Both the position numbers and the translations under genes were made by a program. DNA of 64,000 bases from the NCBI RefSeq assembly GCF_002257565.1, contig NZ_CP022736.1:558001-622000 (forward strand), read 5' to 3'. Below are positions 27,983 to 36,933 of this stretch, one piece after another (positions within the stretch are counted from its first letter, which is position 1; every line of letters begins with the position of its first letter). The notes below the pieces were generated by a model, which saw nothing but the letters and a program-made list of their open reading frames with translations, was not told the DNA's origin and did no database searches. Source of the stretch: Herbaspirillum sp. meg3. GTDB lineage: Bacteria > Pseudomonadota > Gammaproteobacteria > Burkholderiales > Burkholderiaceae_D.

Positions 27983-28070
27983 GATGTGCCTGTCATTCAG
28001 GGGTGAGCGGAATGAAGGCACTTTATCGCACAGCCATTTAAAAGAAAAACGCGTTATTTTGTTAATATCT

Positions 28071-28085
28071 ACCTAAATATTAGGT
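28071..28085. promoter_or_regulatory. Candidate LysR operator (yeiH / LysR intergenic)
   Basis: ACCTAA-ATA-TTAGGT, an inverted repeat of the T-N11-A type recognised by LysR regulators, in the 118-bp divergent interval, 15 bp before the LysR ATG. Confidence 0.6.
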
Positions 28086-28100
28086 TGATTGACGAACTTC

Positions 28101-29006
28101 ATGAAAATTACTCTGCGGCAATTAAAAATCTTTCTGGCGGTGGCGCAGTCAGGCAGTACAACTGCGGCGGCGGAAACGGTGGCCTTATCGCAATCGGCGG
28201 CCAGCGCGGCGCTTAATGAGCTGGAAGCCGGTTTGAACGTGCAGTTGTTCGACCGCGTCGGCAAGCGGCTGGTGCTGAACGACAACGGCCGTCTGCTGTT
28301 GCCGCAGGCGCAGCACATGCTCGACGCCGCACACACTATCGAGCAGCAATTCCTTGCACCTGATCAGGCCGGTGCCGAACTGCATATTGGCGCCAGCACC
28401 ACCATCGGCAGTTACATGCTGCCCGAGATGGTTGCCGCCTACCGTCACGATCATCCGCAATTGCGCGTGCGTGCGCTGGTGGCCAATACGGCGGACATCG
28501 TTGCCGCCGTCAGCAATTTCGACGTCGATGCGGCGTTGATCGAAGGGCCGTGCCATGCCAGCGATGTACTGGTCGAGCCATGGATGACGGATGAACTGAT
28601 CGTGGTTGCCTCGCCGACGCATCCGCTGGCAGCGCAAGGCAAAAAACTCACTCTGAAAAAACTGAGCGAGGCGGATTGGCTGTTACGCGAAGCAGGTTCC
28701 GGCACCCGTGAAGCAGTTGAACATGCCTTGCTGCCTTACCTGCATCACTTGCCGTCGGCGTGCGAGTTCGGCAATTCGGAGGCGATCAAACGCGCCACGG
28801 CGGAAGGCATGGGCATCAGTTGCCTGTCGCGCGCCGTCGTGAAGGATCTGTTGGAGTCGGGCCGGCTGATTGAACTGGCAACGCCGTTGCCGACGTTGCG
28901 CCGGCATTTTTATCTGGTGCGCAATAAGCATCGCGTGCTATCGCTGCGGCTGGCATCTCTGCTGGATTTTTTCCGCAGCTGGGCGCTGCAGCACGAGCAG
29001 GGGTGA
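28101..29006 (+). CDS. LysR family regulator (YeiE-like)
   Basis: 301 residues from ATG 28101. The N-terminal winged helix is MKITLRQLKIFLAVAQSGSTTAAAETVALSQSAASAALNELE, with an alanine-rich recognition helix typical of YeiE/CysB-like members. The effector domain starts near LHIGASTTIGSYMLPEMV. In E. coli and Cronobacter YeiE controls yeiH and sulfite-related genes; by position this one likely controls the divergent yeiH. A TTG at 28089 is a weaker start. Confidence 0.92.
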   Translation: MKITLRQLKIFLAVAQSGSTTAAAETVALSQSAASAALNELEAGLNVQLFDRVGKRLVLNDNGRLLLPQAQHMLDAAHTIEQQFLAPDQAGAELHIGASTTIGSYMLPEMVAAYRHDHPQLRVRALVANTADIVAAVSNFDVDAALIEGPCHASDVLVEPWMTDELIVVASPTHPLAAQGKKLTLKKLSEADWLLREAGSGTREAVEHALLPYLHHLPSACEFGNSEAIKRATAEGMGISCLSRAVVKDLLESGRLIELATPLPTLRRHFYLVRNKHRVLSLRLASLLDFFRSWALQHEQG

Positions 29007-29023
29007 TGCATATTATTTGAGTG

Positions 29024-30499
29024 CTATTTACGCGAGGATGCCGGGAAGCGCACCTTCACGATCAGCCCCTGATTTGATCCCGGATTGTTCGCGCTGTCGG
29101 AGAGAATGATCTCACCGCGATGGGCCGACGCAATGTCACGCACGATGGACATGCCCAGGCCGGCGCCATGGGGATTGGCAAGTTGCGCCGACGGTGCGCG
29201 ATAGAAGGGCGCAAACACGCGCTCGCGATCGGCAGCCGGAATGCCGGGGCCGTTGTCTTCCACTTCCAGTACGGCATACAGGTCATCGCCAATGCGCTGT
29301 TCGACGACGCGCATGCCGATCTTGCCGTGCGCAGGCGTATAGCGGATCGCATTGTCGAGCAGGTTGACGACCAGTTCGTGCAGCAGCAGCGGGCTGCCAT
29401 CGATCAGTACATCGTGATCAGTATCGAAAGACAGATCGATATGTTTGGCTACCGCGTGTTGGGCCAGTTCCAGCGCCACCTGCCGCGCTGCGCCTGTCAA
29501 CGAGACCGGTGCGATGCCGCCTTCCGCCGCGCCATGTTCAGCACGCGCCAGCGTGAGCAGACGATTGGCCAGATGCACGGTGGAGTCGGTGGTGCCGGCA
29601 ATGCTTTCGACCAGCTCACGCAGTTCATGCAAGGCACGTGGATCATTGGGCGCCCGGTCGAACTCGCGCAGTGCCAGTTCCGCTTGCGTCTTCAACACGG
29701 TGAGCGGCGTACGCAGCTGATGCGATGCATCGGCGATGAAACGGCGCTGCCCGGTGATCAGGGTTTGCAGGCGTTCCATGTAACCGTTCATGGCCAGCAC
29801 CAGCGGGCGCATTTCCTTGTGCACGCGGTCGGGATCGAAGTCGGACAAATCCGTCGGCGCGCGCGATTCGACATCACTGCGCAATTGCATCAGCGGCCGC
29901 AGCACAAAACGCACGGCAAACCATACCAGCAGCGCGGCAACCACTACCAGCACGCCCTGACGCCACATGGTGTCGAACAGGATCTTGCGCGTCATGCCAC
30001 GGCGCGCATCCATGGTCTCACCAACCTGGATCAATGCGATGCCGCGCATGCTGTCGTCGTAGACCGGTTGATAGAGCGCTGCAATGCGCACCGGCTGATT
30101 GTGATAATCCGCCTGATAAAAACGCACCAGCGCCGGATAAGCTTCCGAGCGTTTCACATCGGCGGGCAGTGGCGGCAGATCGTCGTAGCCGGAAACGAAT
30201 TCGCCTTTCACGCCGGTGACCTTGTAATAGATGCGACCGAGCGTGTCGGTCTCGAAACTGTCGAGCGCCACATAGGGCACGTCGGCCACGACGTGGCCGT
30301 TGACGATAGAGACGCGTTCGGCCAGCGCGCGCGTCGACGCCAGCAACGAACGGTCGTAGGCAATGTCGGCGACTTCCAGCGCGTTGTAGTAAACCGACAC
30401 GGCGTCGACCGCCACCAGAATCAGCAGCGGCACCAGCAGCCAGCGCATCAGCTGGCTGCGCAGACTGCCGAGTCTGGTCATGGCAAAATGCCGTATCAT
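29024..30499 (-). CDS. Sensor histidine kinase (TctE-like)
   Basis: 491 residues from ATG 30499. A transmembrane helix (LVPLLILVAVDAVSVYYNA) precedes a periplasmic domain of about 150 residues and a second helix (QGVLVVVAALLVWFAVRFVL). A HAMP-like linker, H-box FIADASHQLRTPLTVLKTQAE, N-box LLDNAIRYTP, G1 EDNGPGIPAADRERVFAPF and G2 GAGLGMSIV follow. Its start overlaps the response regulator stop by ATGA. The periplasmic domain is of the TctE kind that senses tricarboxylates or related anions. Confidence 0.93.
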   Translation of the reverse strand: MIRHFAMTRLGSLRSQLMRWLLVPLLILVAVDAVSVYYNALEVADIAYDRSLLASTRALAERVSIVNGHVVADVPYVALDSFETDTLGRIYYKVTGVKGEFVSGYDDLPPLPADVKRSEAYPALVRFYQADYHNQPVRIAALYQPVYDDSMRGIALIQVGETMDARRGMTRKILFDTMWRQGVLVVVAALLVWFAVRFVLRPLMQLRSDVESRAPTDLSDFDPDRVHKEMRPLVLAMNGYMERLQTLITGQRRFIADASHQLRTPLTVLKTQAELALREFDRAPNDPRALHELRELVESIAGTTDSTVHLANRLLTLARAEHGAAEGGIAPVSLTGAARQVALELAQHAVAKHIDLSFDTDHDVLIDGSPLLLHELVVNLLDNAIRYTPAHGKIGMRVVEQRIGDDLYAVLEVEDNGPGIPAADRERVFAPFYRAPSAQLANPHGAGLGMSIVRDIASAHRGEIILSDSANNPGSNQGLIVKVRFPASSRK

Positions 30500-31173
30500 C
30501 CGGCGGCCTGCAGCAGATAACCGAGGCCGCGCAGGGTGGTGATGGAGACGCGGCCTTCGTCGATGGCGTCGAGTTTTTTGCGCAGTCTGTGGATGTAGAT
30601 TTCGATGGCGTCGACATTGGCGTTGTCGTCCAGCGAGAACACTTCCTGAAACAATTTCTCTTTTGCCACGGTGCGGCCGGCGCGCGTGATCAGTGCTTCG
30701 AGCACGGCATGCTCGCGCGGCGTCAGCGCCAGCATGGCGCCGCCATAGGTGAACATGCGCGATACCGTATCGAAACTGAGCGCACCGCAATTGACGGTAA
30801 CGGTTTCATTGCCCTGTGCGCGTCGCAGCAGCGCTTTGACGCGCGCTTCCAATTCCACCAGTTCGAAGGGTTTGGCGAGATAGTCGTCGGCGCCGAGATT
30901 GAGTCCGTTGACGCGATCATTGAGTCCGCCGCGTGCCGTCAGGATCAGCACCGGCGTGCGGCTGCCGCGTGCACGCAAGCGTTTGAGTACTTCCAGCCCA
31001 TCCATCTTGGGCAGCGTCAAATCCAGAATGACCAGCGCATATTCCTGGGTCAGCAGCAGGCTGTCGGCATCGGCGCCGTTGGCCGCGCATTCGACGGTGA
31101 GATGCGCATCCTGCAAAGCCTTCGACAGCCAGCGGGAGAGTTCGACGTGATCTTCAACCAATAGGATGCGCAT
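30496..31173 (-). CDS. OmpR-family response regulator (TctD-like)
   Basis: 225 residues from ATG 31173. The receiver domain has MRILLVEDHVELS, the phosphorylation site in LVILDLTLPKMDGLEVL (Asp51) and Lys in YLAKPF. The C-terminal winged helix ends in RLRKKLDAIDEGRVSITTLRGLGYLL. It is coupled to the kinase gene downstream and divergent from the transport genes at 31522-37995, which it most likely activates when the substrate is present. Confidence 0.94.
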   Translation of the reverse strand: MRILLVEDHVELSRWLSKALQDAHLTVECAANGADADSLLLTQEYALVILDLTLPKMDGLEVLKRLRARGSRTPVLILTARGGLNDRVNGLNLGADDYLAKPFELVELEARVKALLRRAQGNETVTVNCGALSFDTVSRMFTYGGAMLALTPREHAVLEALITRAGRTVAKEKLFQEVFSLDDNANVDAIEIYIHRLRKKLDAIDEGRVSITTLRGLGYLLQAAG

Positions 31174-31521
31174 GATGACAATGAAAAAAGATGGTGCAAC
31201 GCAATGAGACAACAAACGAATACAAGGACGGAAGCCATGAATCAATCGTCACAGCGCAGCACGGTGAAAACACGGATAGCTGCGGATGCTAACAGAAGCC
31301 GGGCCTTTGCAATAGCGGGTTTGCGTCGGATCGACATACTCGTCGGATTCTTTCACAGCACTGAAAGCCGAATGAAAGTTTGGGCAGGTAGCATGCGCCC
31401 ACATCATCAAATCAATAAAAATAAAAATCCTATATTGGAGACACAGCATGATCCCGATACGCGCTTTCACGTATTCGTTGCGCCACGTTTTCGCCACTTT
31501 GCATCGCGCCTGACTGCCGTG
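31174..31521. other. 348-bp divergent regulatory region with a leader ORF
   Basis: It separates the two-component genes from the transport genes. It should hold both promoters and the response-regulator sites; no clear consensus boxes or tandem repeats were identified. At its right end lies a 21-codon ORF with a good ribosome-binding site (31448-31513). Confidence 0.5.
31448..31513 (+). CDS. Possible leader peptide upstream of the TctC-type gene
   Basis: A 21-residue ORF, MIPIRAFTYSLRHVFATLHR plus Ala. GGAG is placed 7 nt before its ATG. It stops 8 nt before the ATG of the binding-protein gene, which has no ribosome-binding site of its own. This arrangement suits translational coupling. No regulatory codon run is evident. 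Confidence 0.4.
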   Translation: MIPIRAFTYSLRHVFATLHRA

Positions 31522-32496
31522 ATGACTTCGACCATCCGGCATTGGCTCCTGCGGAGCTTGCTGCTTGCCTGCGCGCTTTTGTTATGCGCCATCTCCGCGC
31601 AGGCGACGGAGTGCATTGTCCCGGCCAAGCCGGGCGGCGGGATGGATGGCGCGTGCAAGATGATGCGCAAGGTGCTGTCTGCAAAAGACGGCGCACCGGA
31701 GATCAAGATCAGCTATCTGCCTGGTGGTATCGGTGCCGTGGCGTGGAGCTCGGTCGTGTCGCAGCGGCGCGGCGGGCCGGACACGCTGGTGACGTTCTCC
31801 GGCGGATCACTATTGAATCTGGCGCAAGGCAAATACGGCAAGGCCGCTGTATCCGACGTGCGCTGGCTGGCAGGTGTCGGCACTGACTACGGCATGATCG
31901 CCGTGCGCAGCGACGCGCCCTATAAGAATTTACGCGAGCTGGTCGACGCCATGGGAAATGATCCCGGCAAGATCACCATCGGCGTCAGCGGCACGGTGGG
32001 CAGCCAGGATTGGCTCAAGGTAGCGATGATCGCCCGTCGCGCCGACATCGACCCCAAGAATTTTCGTTTCGTTGCACTGGAAGGCGGTGGAGATTCATTC
32101 ACCGCTTTGCAGGCGAATCACGTGCAAGTGATTTCCGGTGACGCATCCGAGGCTGCAGCTTATATCAAGGAAGGCAAGTTCCGCATCCTCGCGGTGCTGT
32201 CGGAAGACCGCCTGCCCGGCGCGCTGTCCGGCGTTGCCACCGCACGCGAGCAGGGTTTCGACGTGGTGTGGCCGATCATTCGCGGCTTCTACATGAGTTC
32301 ACACGCATCAGACACCGACTACCAGCGTTGGGTCGGCATCTTCGACCGTGCCATGGCGACGGAGGAATTCAAACGGCAACGCGCTGCCAGCGGACTCTAT
32401 CCCTTTTCGATGACGGGGCCGCAACTGACTGAATACGTTCGCAAGGTCGTCGAACAATATCGCAAGCAATCGCAGGAACTGGGGCTGGTCAGATAA
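31522..32496 (+). CDS. Tripartite tricarboxylate transporter family (Bug/TctC) binding protein
   Basis: 324 residues from ATG 31522. A signal peptide (HWLLRSLLLACALLLCAISAQA) is followed by TECIVPAKPGGGMDGACKMM, the anion-binding loop of Bug proteins. GTVGSQDWLKVAMIARRADID and VQVISGDASEAAAYIKEGKFRILAVLSEDR are family-typical. Bug proteins trap carboxylates in the periplasm. No tctA/tctB membrane genes are adjacent, so it may act as a sensor partner of the TctE-like kinase rather than as a transporter component. Confidence 0.88.
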   Translation: MTSTIRHWLLRSLLLACALLLCAISAQATECIVPAKPGGGMDGACKMMRKVLSAKDGAPEIKISYLPGGIGAVAWSSVVSQRRGGPDTLVTFSGGSLLNLAQGKYGKAAVSDVRWLAGVGTDYGMIAVRSDAPYKNLRELVDAMGNDPGKITIGVSGTVGSQDWLKVAMIARRADIDPKNFRFVALEGGGDSFTALQANHVQVISGDASEAAAYIKEGKFRILAVLSEDRLPGALSGVATAREQGFDVVWPIIRGFYMSSHASDTDYQRWVGIFDRAMATEEFKRQRAASGLYPFSMTGPQLTEYVRKVVEQYRKQSQELGLVR

Positions 32497-32548
32497 GCGC
32501 GTTGACCGGGCTCTCCCTGCCCACCATAAAATCTAAAGGAGATTTCGC

Positions 32549-33667
32549 ATGTCCGTTCGTGTATTCGTGAAGCGTCGTATCACTGTCGCCCTGGCCCTGG
32601 CTCTGCCGCTGGCAGGTTTGTCCTCGGCCGCTTTGGCGCAGGTGCCGGCTGGTTATCCCGCCGACTACGCCAAGGTGGTCGACGCGGCGAAGAAAGAAGG
32701 CAAGGTGGTGGTCTACAGCACCACGGACTCGAAGGCGGCGGAAGCGCTCATCAAGGATTTCAGCGCGCTGTATCCAACGGTGAAGGTGGAGTACAACGAC
32801 ATGAACTCCACCGAAGTCTATAACCGCTTCATTTCCGAAGCGGCTGCCGGCGGTGCGACTGCCGACGTGATGTGGTCGTCCTCGATGGACCTGCAGGTCA
32901 AGCTGGCATCGGAAGGTTATGGCCTGGCCTACAAGTCACCGGAAGCCGCCGCCATCCCGGCATGGGCGAACTGGAAAGATACCGCCTACGGCACCACCTA
33001 CGAACCCGCCGCCATCGTCTACAACAAGCGTCTGGTGCCGGAAGCCGAAGTGCCGACCACGCATGCGGAATTCACCAAGCTGCTGACCACCAAGCTCGAC
33101 AAGTACAAGAACAAGGTCACCACCTACGACATTGAAAAGTCCGGCGTCGGTTTCAGCCTGATCACTCACGACATGAAACTCAATCCGCAATTCTGGGATT
33201 TCGCCAAAGCGCTGGGCGGTGTCGCGGTGCGCGTGCAGTCGTCGACCGGTACCATGCTGGAACGCATTTCTTCCGGCGAAAACCTGATCGGCTACAACAT
33301 CCTCGGTCCTTATGCGCTGACCCGCGCCAAGAAAGATCCATCGATCGGGATTGCTTTCACGAAGGATTACAACCTGGTGTTGTCGCGCGTGATCTTCGTC
33401 AACAAGTCAGCCAAGAATATCAATGCCGGCAAGCTCTGGATGGACTACATCCTGTCCAAGCGCGGCCAGACCATCATCGCCAACGACGCGCAATTGTTCG
33501 CCATCCGTGCTGACGTGACCGGCGCAACAACGTCGGCAGATCTGAACAAACAACTGGGATCGGCCTTGAAGCCAATGCCGGTCAACACCGAATTGCTGGA
33601 GTACCTGGATCAGACCAAGCGTCTGGCTTTCCTGAAGCAATGGAAGGACGCCGCCGGCAAGAAATAA
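32549..33667 (+). CDS. Iron/phosphonate-type ABC transporter substrate-binding protein (family 1)
   Basis: 372 residues; an AAAGGAG site precedes the ATG. The signal peptide ends at AALAQ. The mature protein has KEGKVVVYSTTDSKAAEALI, FSALYPTVKVEYNDMNSTEVYNRF and ADVMWSSSMDLQ, as in AfuA/FbpA and 2-aminoethylphosphonate-type binding proteins. AAIVYNKRLVPEAEVPTTHAE and the C-terminal KLWMDYILSKRGQ fit the same family. Substrate could be ferric iron complexes, phosphonates or an organic anion. It is the first gene of a complete importer with the next two genes. Confidence 0.9.
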   Translation: MSVRVFVKRRITVALALALPLAGLSSAALAQVPAGYPADYAKVVDAAKKEGKVVVYSTTDSKAAEALIKDFSALYPTVKVEYNDMNSTEVYNRFISEAAAGGATADVMWSSSMDLQVKLASEGYGLAYKSPEAAAIPAWANWKDTAYGTTYEPAAIVYNKRLVPEAEVPTTHAEFTKLLTTKLDKYKNKVTTYDIEKSGVGFSLITHDMKLNPQFWDFAKALGGVAVRVQSSTGTMLERISSGENLIGYNILGPYALTRAKKDPSIGIAFTKDYNLVLSRVIFVNKSAKNINAGKLWMDYILSKRGQTIIANDAQLFAIRADVTGATTSADLNKQLGSALKPMPVNTELLEYLDQTKRLAFLKQWKDAAGKK

Positions 33668-33707
33668 GCCGCCGGGCGCGATTTACAAGATCCGCAAGAT
33701 CCGTAAC

Positions 33708-33735
33708 AAGCAGCCCGGCTAACCGGTCGGGTTGC
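33708..33735 (+). terminator. Intra-operon hairpin after the binding-protein gene
   Basis: An imperfect stem around AGCCCGG and CCGG/CGGGTT followed by GCAGTTTT, about 40 bp after the binding-protein stop. Probably a partial terminator or mRNA stabiliser that lowers permease expression relative to the binding protein. Confidence 0.45.
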
Positions 33736-33867
33736 AGTTTTCAAGACATCACCGCTCATCACTCTTCGTTTGGGAAGCCGCTTTTGCGCCCTCCCTGGCC
33801 GAAGGCTTGTCCGGATTTTCGGATACGCAGGGGAGAGGCCGTGTCTATTTCTTAGGTAGCAAGACTT

Positions 33868-35679
33868 ATGCAAATACTTTCAACCACCGATCGCATCGAG
33901 CCCGCAGCCAAGCGTTTCCGCATACGCCTGAACTGGCCGCGCGGGGTCGTAGTCGCGCTGGCGTCATTGGCGATCTTCGTGCCGCTGCTGCTGATTTTCT
34001 ATCAGAGCTTCTTGTCGGCGCCGTTCTTCGCGCCGGTGAAGACGCTGACCCTGGATTCCTATCGCTTCATTTTTGATGACTCGGATTTTCGCCAGGCCTT
34101 CGTCAACGGTTTCTATCTTGCTTCCGGCCTGGCGCTGATTGCGGTGCCACTGGGCGGTATGCTGGCGTTCCTGATGGTGCGCACCGACCTGCCGGGACGC
34201 GGCTGGATTGCGCCCATGCTGCTGGTGCCGATCTTTGTGTCGCCGATGGTGATCGCATTCGGCTACGTGGTGTCCATGGGGCCGGTCGGTTTTTATACGG
34301 TGTGGATGCGTAACCTGCTGTCTGTTTTCGGCTTCGAAGGCGATCCCTGGAATGTGTATTCCTTCCCGGCCATCGTCGTCATCGCCGGTCTGACTCACGT
34401 GCCGCACGTCTATCTGTACGCTTCGGCAGCATTGAAGAGTCTCGGTTCGGACGTCGAGGAAGCCGCACGCGTTGCCGGCGCGTCGCCGCTGCAGGTGGCA
34501 CTCAATGTGTCGCTGCCGATGATCATGCCGGCGCTGGCGTATTCGGGCGTGCTGGTGTTTTTTCTCGGGTTCGAAGTCTTTGGTTTGGTACTGGTGCTCG
34601 GCGATCCGGAAGGCCATCTGGTATTGGCGACCTATCTCTACAAACTCACCAACAAGCTTGGCACGCCTTCGTATCATCTGATGGCAGCCGTCGCCGTGTG
34701 TCTGGTCGCCGTGACCATGCCGTTGGTCATGCTGCAACGCTGGTTGCTGAAGTCGGCAAACAAATATGTCTCGATCAAGGGCAAGGGCGCACGCCAGAAA
34801 GCGCTGCCCTTGGGCAAGTGGCGCTGGATTGCCTTCGCATTGATCGCCGGGTGGTTGCTGTTCACCGTGATCGTGCCGCTGTCGGGCATTGCCCTGCGCA
34901 CCTTCGTGTCTCACTGGGGCGACGGCGTGACACTGCTCGATGTACTGACGCTGCAAAACTTCCGTGATGTCTGGAGTCAGCCTTCGCTGGTGCGCGGCAT
35001 CATCAACACCGTATTGATCGGCGTGATCGGCGGTGCCGTGGCGGTGGCTTGCTATAGCGCGATTGCGCTGGCGATGCATCGCAAGAACGACGGTATCACC
35101 CGCTTCCTCGATTACAGCGTGCTGGTGCCGCGTGCGGTGCCGGGGCTGCTGGCCGGTCTGTCTTTCCTGTGGGTTTTCCTGTTCGTGCCTTCGCTGCTGG
35201 ACAGCTTCCTCAAAGGCTTCGACAACGATGTGGCGCGCTGGCTGGTCGAGAATTTCATTCCTCAGTTACGCGAGTTGCGCTCCACTATTTTCTCCGTCTG
35301 GCTGGCGTATTCCGTGGTGTGGATGGCTTACGGTCTGCGCCTGATCACCACCGCCTTGCTGCAAGTCGGCCCAGAACTGGAAGAAGCGGCGCGCGCCGTC
35401 GGTGCGCAGCGTGGCCAGGTCACGCGCGACGTCACGCTGCCGCTGGTCAAGTACGGCTTGCTCGGCGCATGGCTGATGGTGTTTCTGATCTTCGAGCGCG
35501 AGTACTCCACCGGCGTGTACCTGCTGTCGCCGGGCACCGAAGTCATCGGCTCGATGATCGTCTCGATGTGGGCGGCCGGTGCGGTGGAACTGGTGGCGGC
35601 GCTGTCGTTCATCAACATCACACTCGTCGCGATCGGTCTCGGCATCGCGTTGCGCTTCGGTATCAAATTGCACGATTAA
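33868..35679 (+). CDS. ABC transporter permease, fused two-domain (AfuB/FbpB type)
   Basis: 603 residues with about twelve hydrophobic segments in two homologous halves. Each half holds an EAA loop (VEEAARVAGASPLQVALNVSLP around residue 197 and LEEAARAVGAQRGQVTRDVTLP near 510) for contact with the ATPase. The fused form is typical of ferric-iron and 2-aminoethylphosphonate importers. It follows the binding protein by 200 bp and precedes the ATPase by 59 bp. Confidence 0.93.
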   Translation: MQILSTTDRIEPAAKRFRIRLNWPRGVVVALASLAIFVPLLLIFYQSFLSAPFFAPVKTLTLDSYRFIFDDSDFRQAFVNGFYLASGLALIAVPLGGMLAFLMVRTDLPGRGWIAPMLLVPIFVSPMVIAFGYVVSMGPVGFYTVWMRNLLSVFGFEGDPWNVYSFPAIVVIAGLTHVPHVYLYASAALKSLGSDVEEAARVAGASPLQVALNVSLPMIMPALAYSGVLVFFLGFEVFGLVLVLGDPEGHLVLATYLYKLTNKLGTPSYHLMAAVAVCLVAVTMPLVMLQRWLLKSANKYVSIKGKGARQKALPLGKWRWIAFALIAGWLLFTVIVPLSGIALRTFVSHWGDGVTLLDVLTLQNFRDVWSQPSLVRGIINTVLIGVIGGAVAVACYSAIALAMHRKNDGITRFLDYSVLVPRAVPGLLAGLSFLWVFLFVPSLLDSFLKGFDNDVARWLVENFIPQLRELRSTIFSVWLAYSVVWMAYGLRLITTALLQVGPELEEAARAVGAQRGQVTRDVTLPLVKYGLLGAWLMVFLIFEREYSTGVYLLSPGTEVIGSMIVSMWAAGAVELVAALSFINITLVAIGLGIALRFGIKLHD

Positions 35680-35738
35680 CTTACTCAATACACGAGGTTG
35701 CGGTGTGATCGTCGCAGCCTGCAATCAAAGGAATCATC

Positions 35739-36818
35739 ATGTCAGAACTTACCGTCAACGACCTGCACCTGGACTACGGCAGCGGCGCCAGCGCCAATCC
35801 GATTCTCAAGGGTGTCTCCATGCAATTGCAGCGCGGCGAAGTGGTCGCGTTGCTCGGCCCTTCCGGCAGCGGCAAGACCACGCTGCTGCGCGCCGTAGCA
35901 GGATTGGAATCGCCCAAGGCAGGCACCATCGATATCGCCGAGCGTCGTGTCTTCGACGGTTCACGCAAGTTGGAAATACCAGCAGAAGAACGCAATCTCG
36001 GTCTGGTGTTTCAGTCGTATGCCTTGTGGCCGCACAAGACTGTGTTCGACAACGTCGCCTACGGCCTCAAACTGCGCAAGATGGGCAGCAGCGAAATCGC
36101 TGAACGCGTGAAGACCGTGTTGTCGCAACTCGGCCTCGGTCATCTGGGCGAACGTTTTCCGCATCAACTCTCCGGCGGTCAGCAGCAGCGCGTCGCCATC
36201 GCGCGTGCGCTGGTCTATAACCCGCAAGTCATTCTGCTCGACGAACCGCTGTCCAATCTCGACGCCAAGCTGCGTGAAGAAGCGCGTGCCTTCCTGCGCG
36301 AACTGATCGTGCGCCTCGGCCTGTCGGCGCTGATGGTCACGCATGACCAGGGCGAGGCGATGGCGATTTCGGATCGCATCCTGTTGCTTAACAACGGCAA
36401 GATTGAACAGCAAGGCACGCCGCAAAGCATGTACCAGACGCCGGACACGCTGTTCACCGCCGAATTCATGGGCAGCAACAATCGTCTGCCCGGCAAGGTG
36501 TTGCAGCGCGACGGTCAGCGCGTCACCTTGCAGGTCGAAGGAGGCACCGTGCTGGCCACGGCGCGTGGCAGCAATACCGGCAGCGACGTCACCGGAATCA
36601 TCCGTCTCGAACAAGTCCGTATCGCCGATCACCAGACCGACAACGCCATTCGTCTTCCGCTATCGACCTGCATGTACCTGGGCGATCGCTGGGAGTGCTT
36701 GTTCAAAGCCAAAAGCGCGGACAGCACAACGGTCGGCTTGCGCGCCTACGCGCCGCACAAGCTGGAGCAGGGCGAGTACTGGCTGACTCTGCCGGAGCAA
36801 GCGCTCTGGGCATTCTGA
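35739..36818 (+). CDS. ABC transporter ATP-binding protein (FbpC/PotA type)
   Basis: 359 residues. Walker A GPSGSGKT (40-47), Q-loop VFQSYALWPH, signature LSGGQQQR (144-151), Walker B LLDEPLSNLDAKLR and the H-loop MVTHDQGEA are all present. A C-terminal TOBE-like regulatory domain (about 240-359) is present. It energises the permease encoded just upstream. A ribosome-binding site AAAGGAATC precedes the ATG. Confidence 0.95.
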   Translation: MSELTVNDLHLDYGSGASANPILKGVSMQLQRGEVVALLGPSGSGKTTLLRAVAGLESPKAGTIDIAERRVFDGSRKLEIPAEERNLGLVFQSYALWPHKTVFDNVAYGLKLRKMGSSEIAERVKTVLSQLGLGHLGERFPHQLSGGQQQRVAIARALVYNPQVILLDEPLSNLDAKLREEARAFLRELIVRLGLSALMVTHDQGEAMAISDRILLLNNGKIEQQGTPQSMYQTPDTLFTAEFMGSNNRLPGKVLQRDGQRVTLQVEGGTVLATARGSNTGSDVTGIIRLEQVRIADHQTDNAIRLPLSTCMYLGDRWECLFKAKSADSTTVGLRAYAPHKLEQGEYWLTLPEQALWAF

Positions 36819-36933
36819 TTTGATGCATGTGACGCATAGACGGGACGGCCGCCTGCCTGTGCTTCAACACATCGCATCAAAGCAACGCAAAGCAACACAA
36901 CCATAAAAACGATTTTCATCAAGGAGAGAAAGA

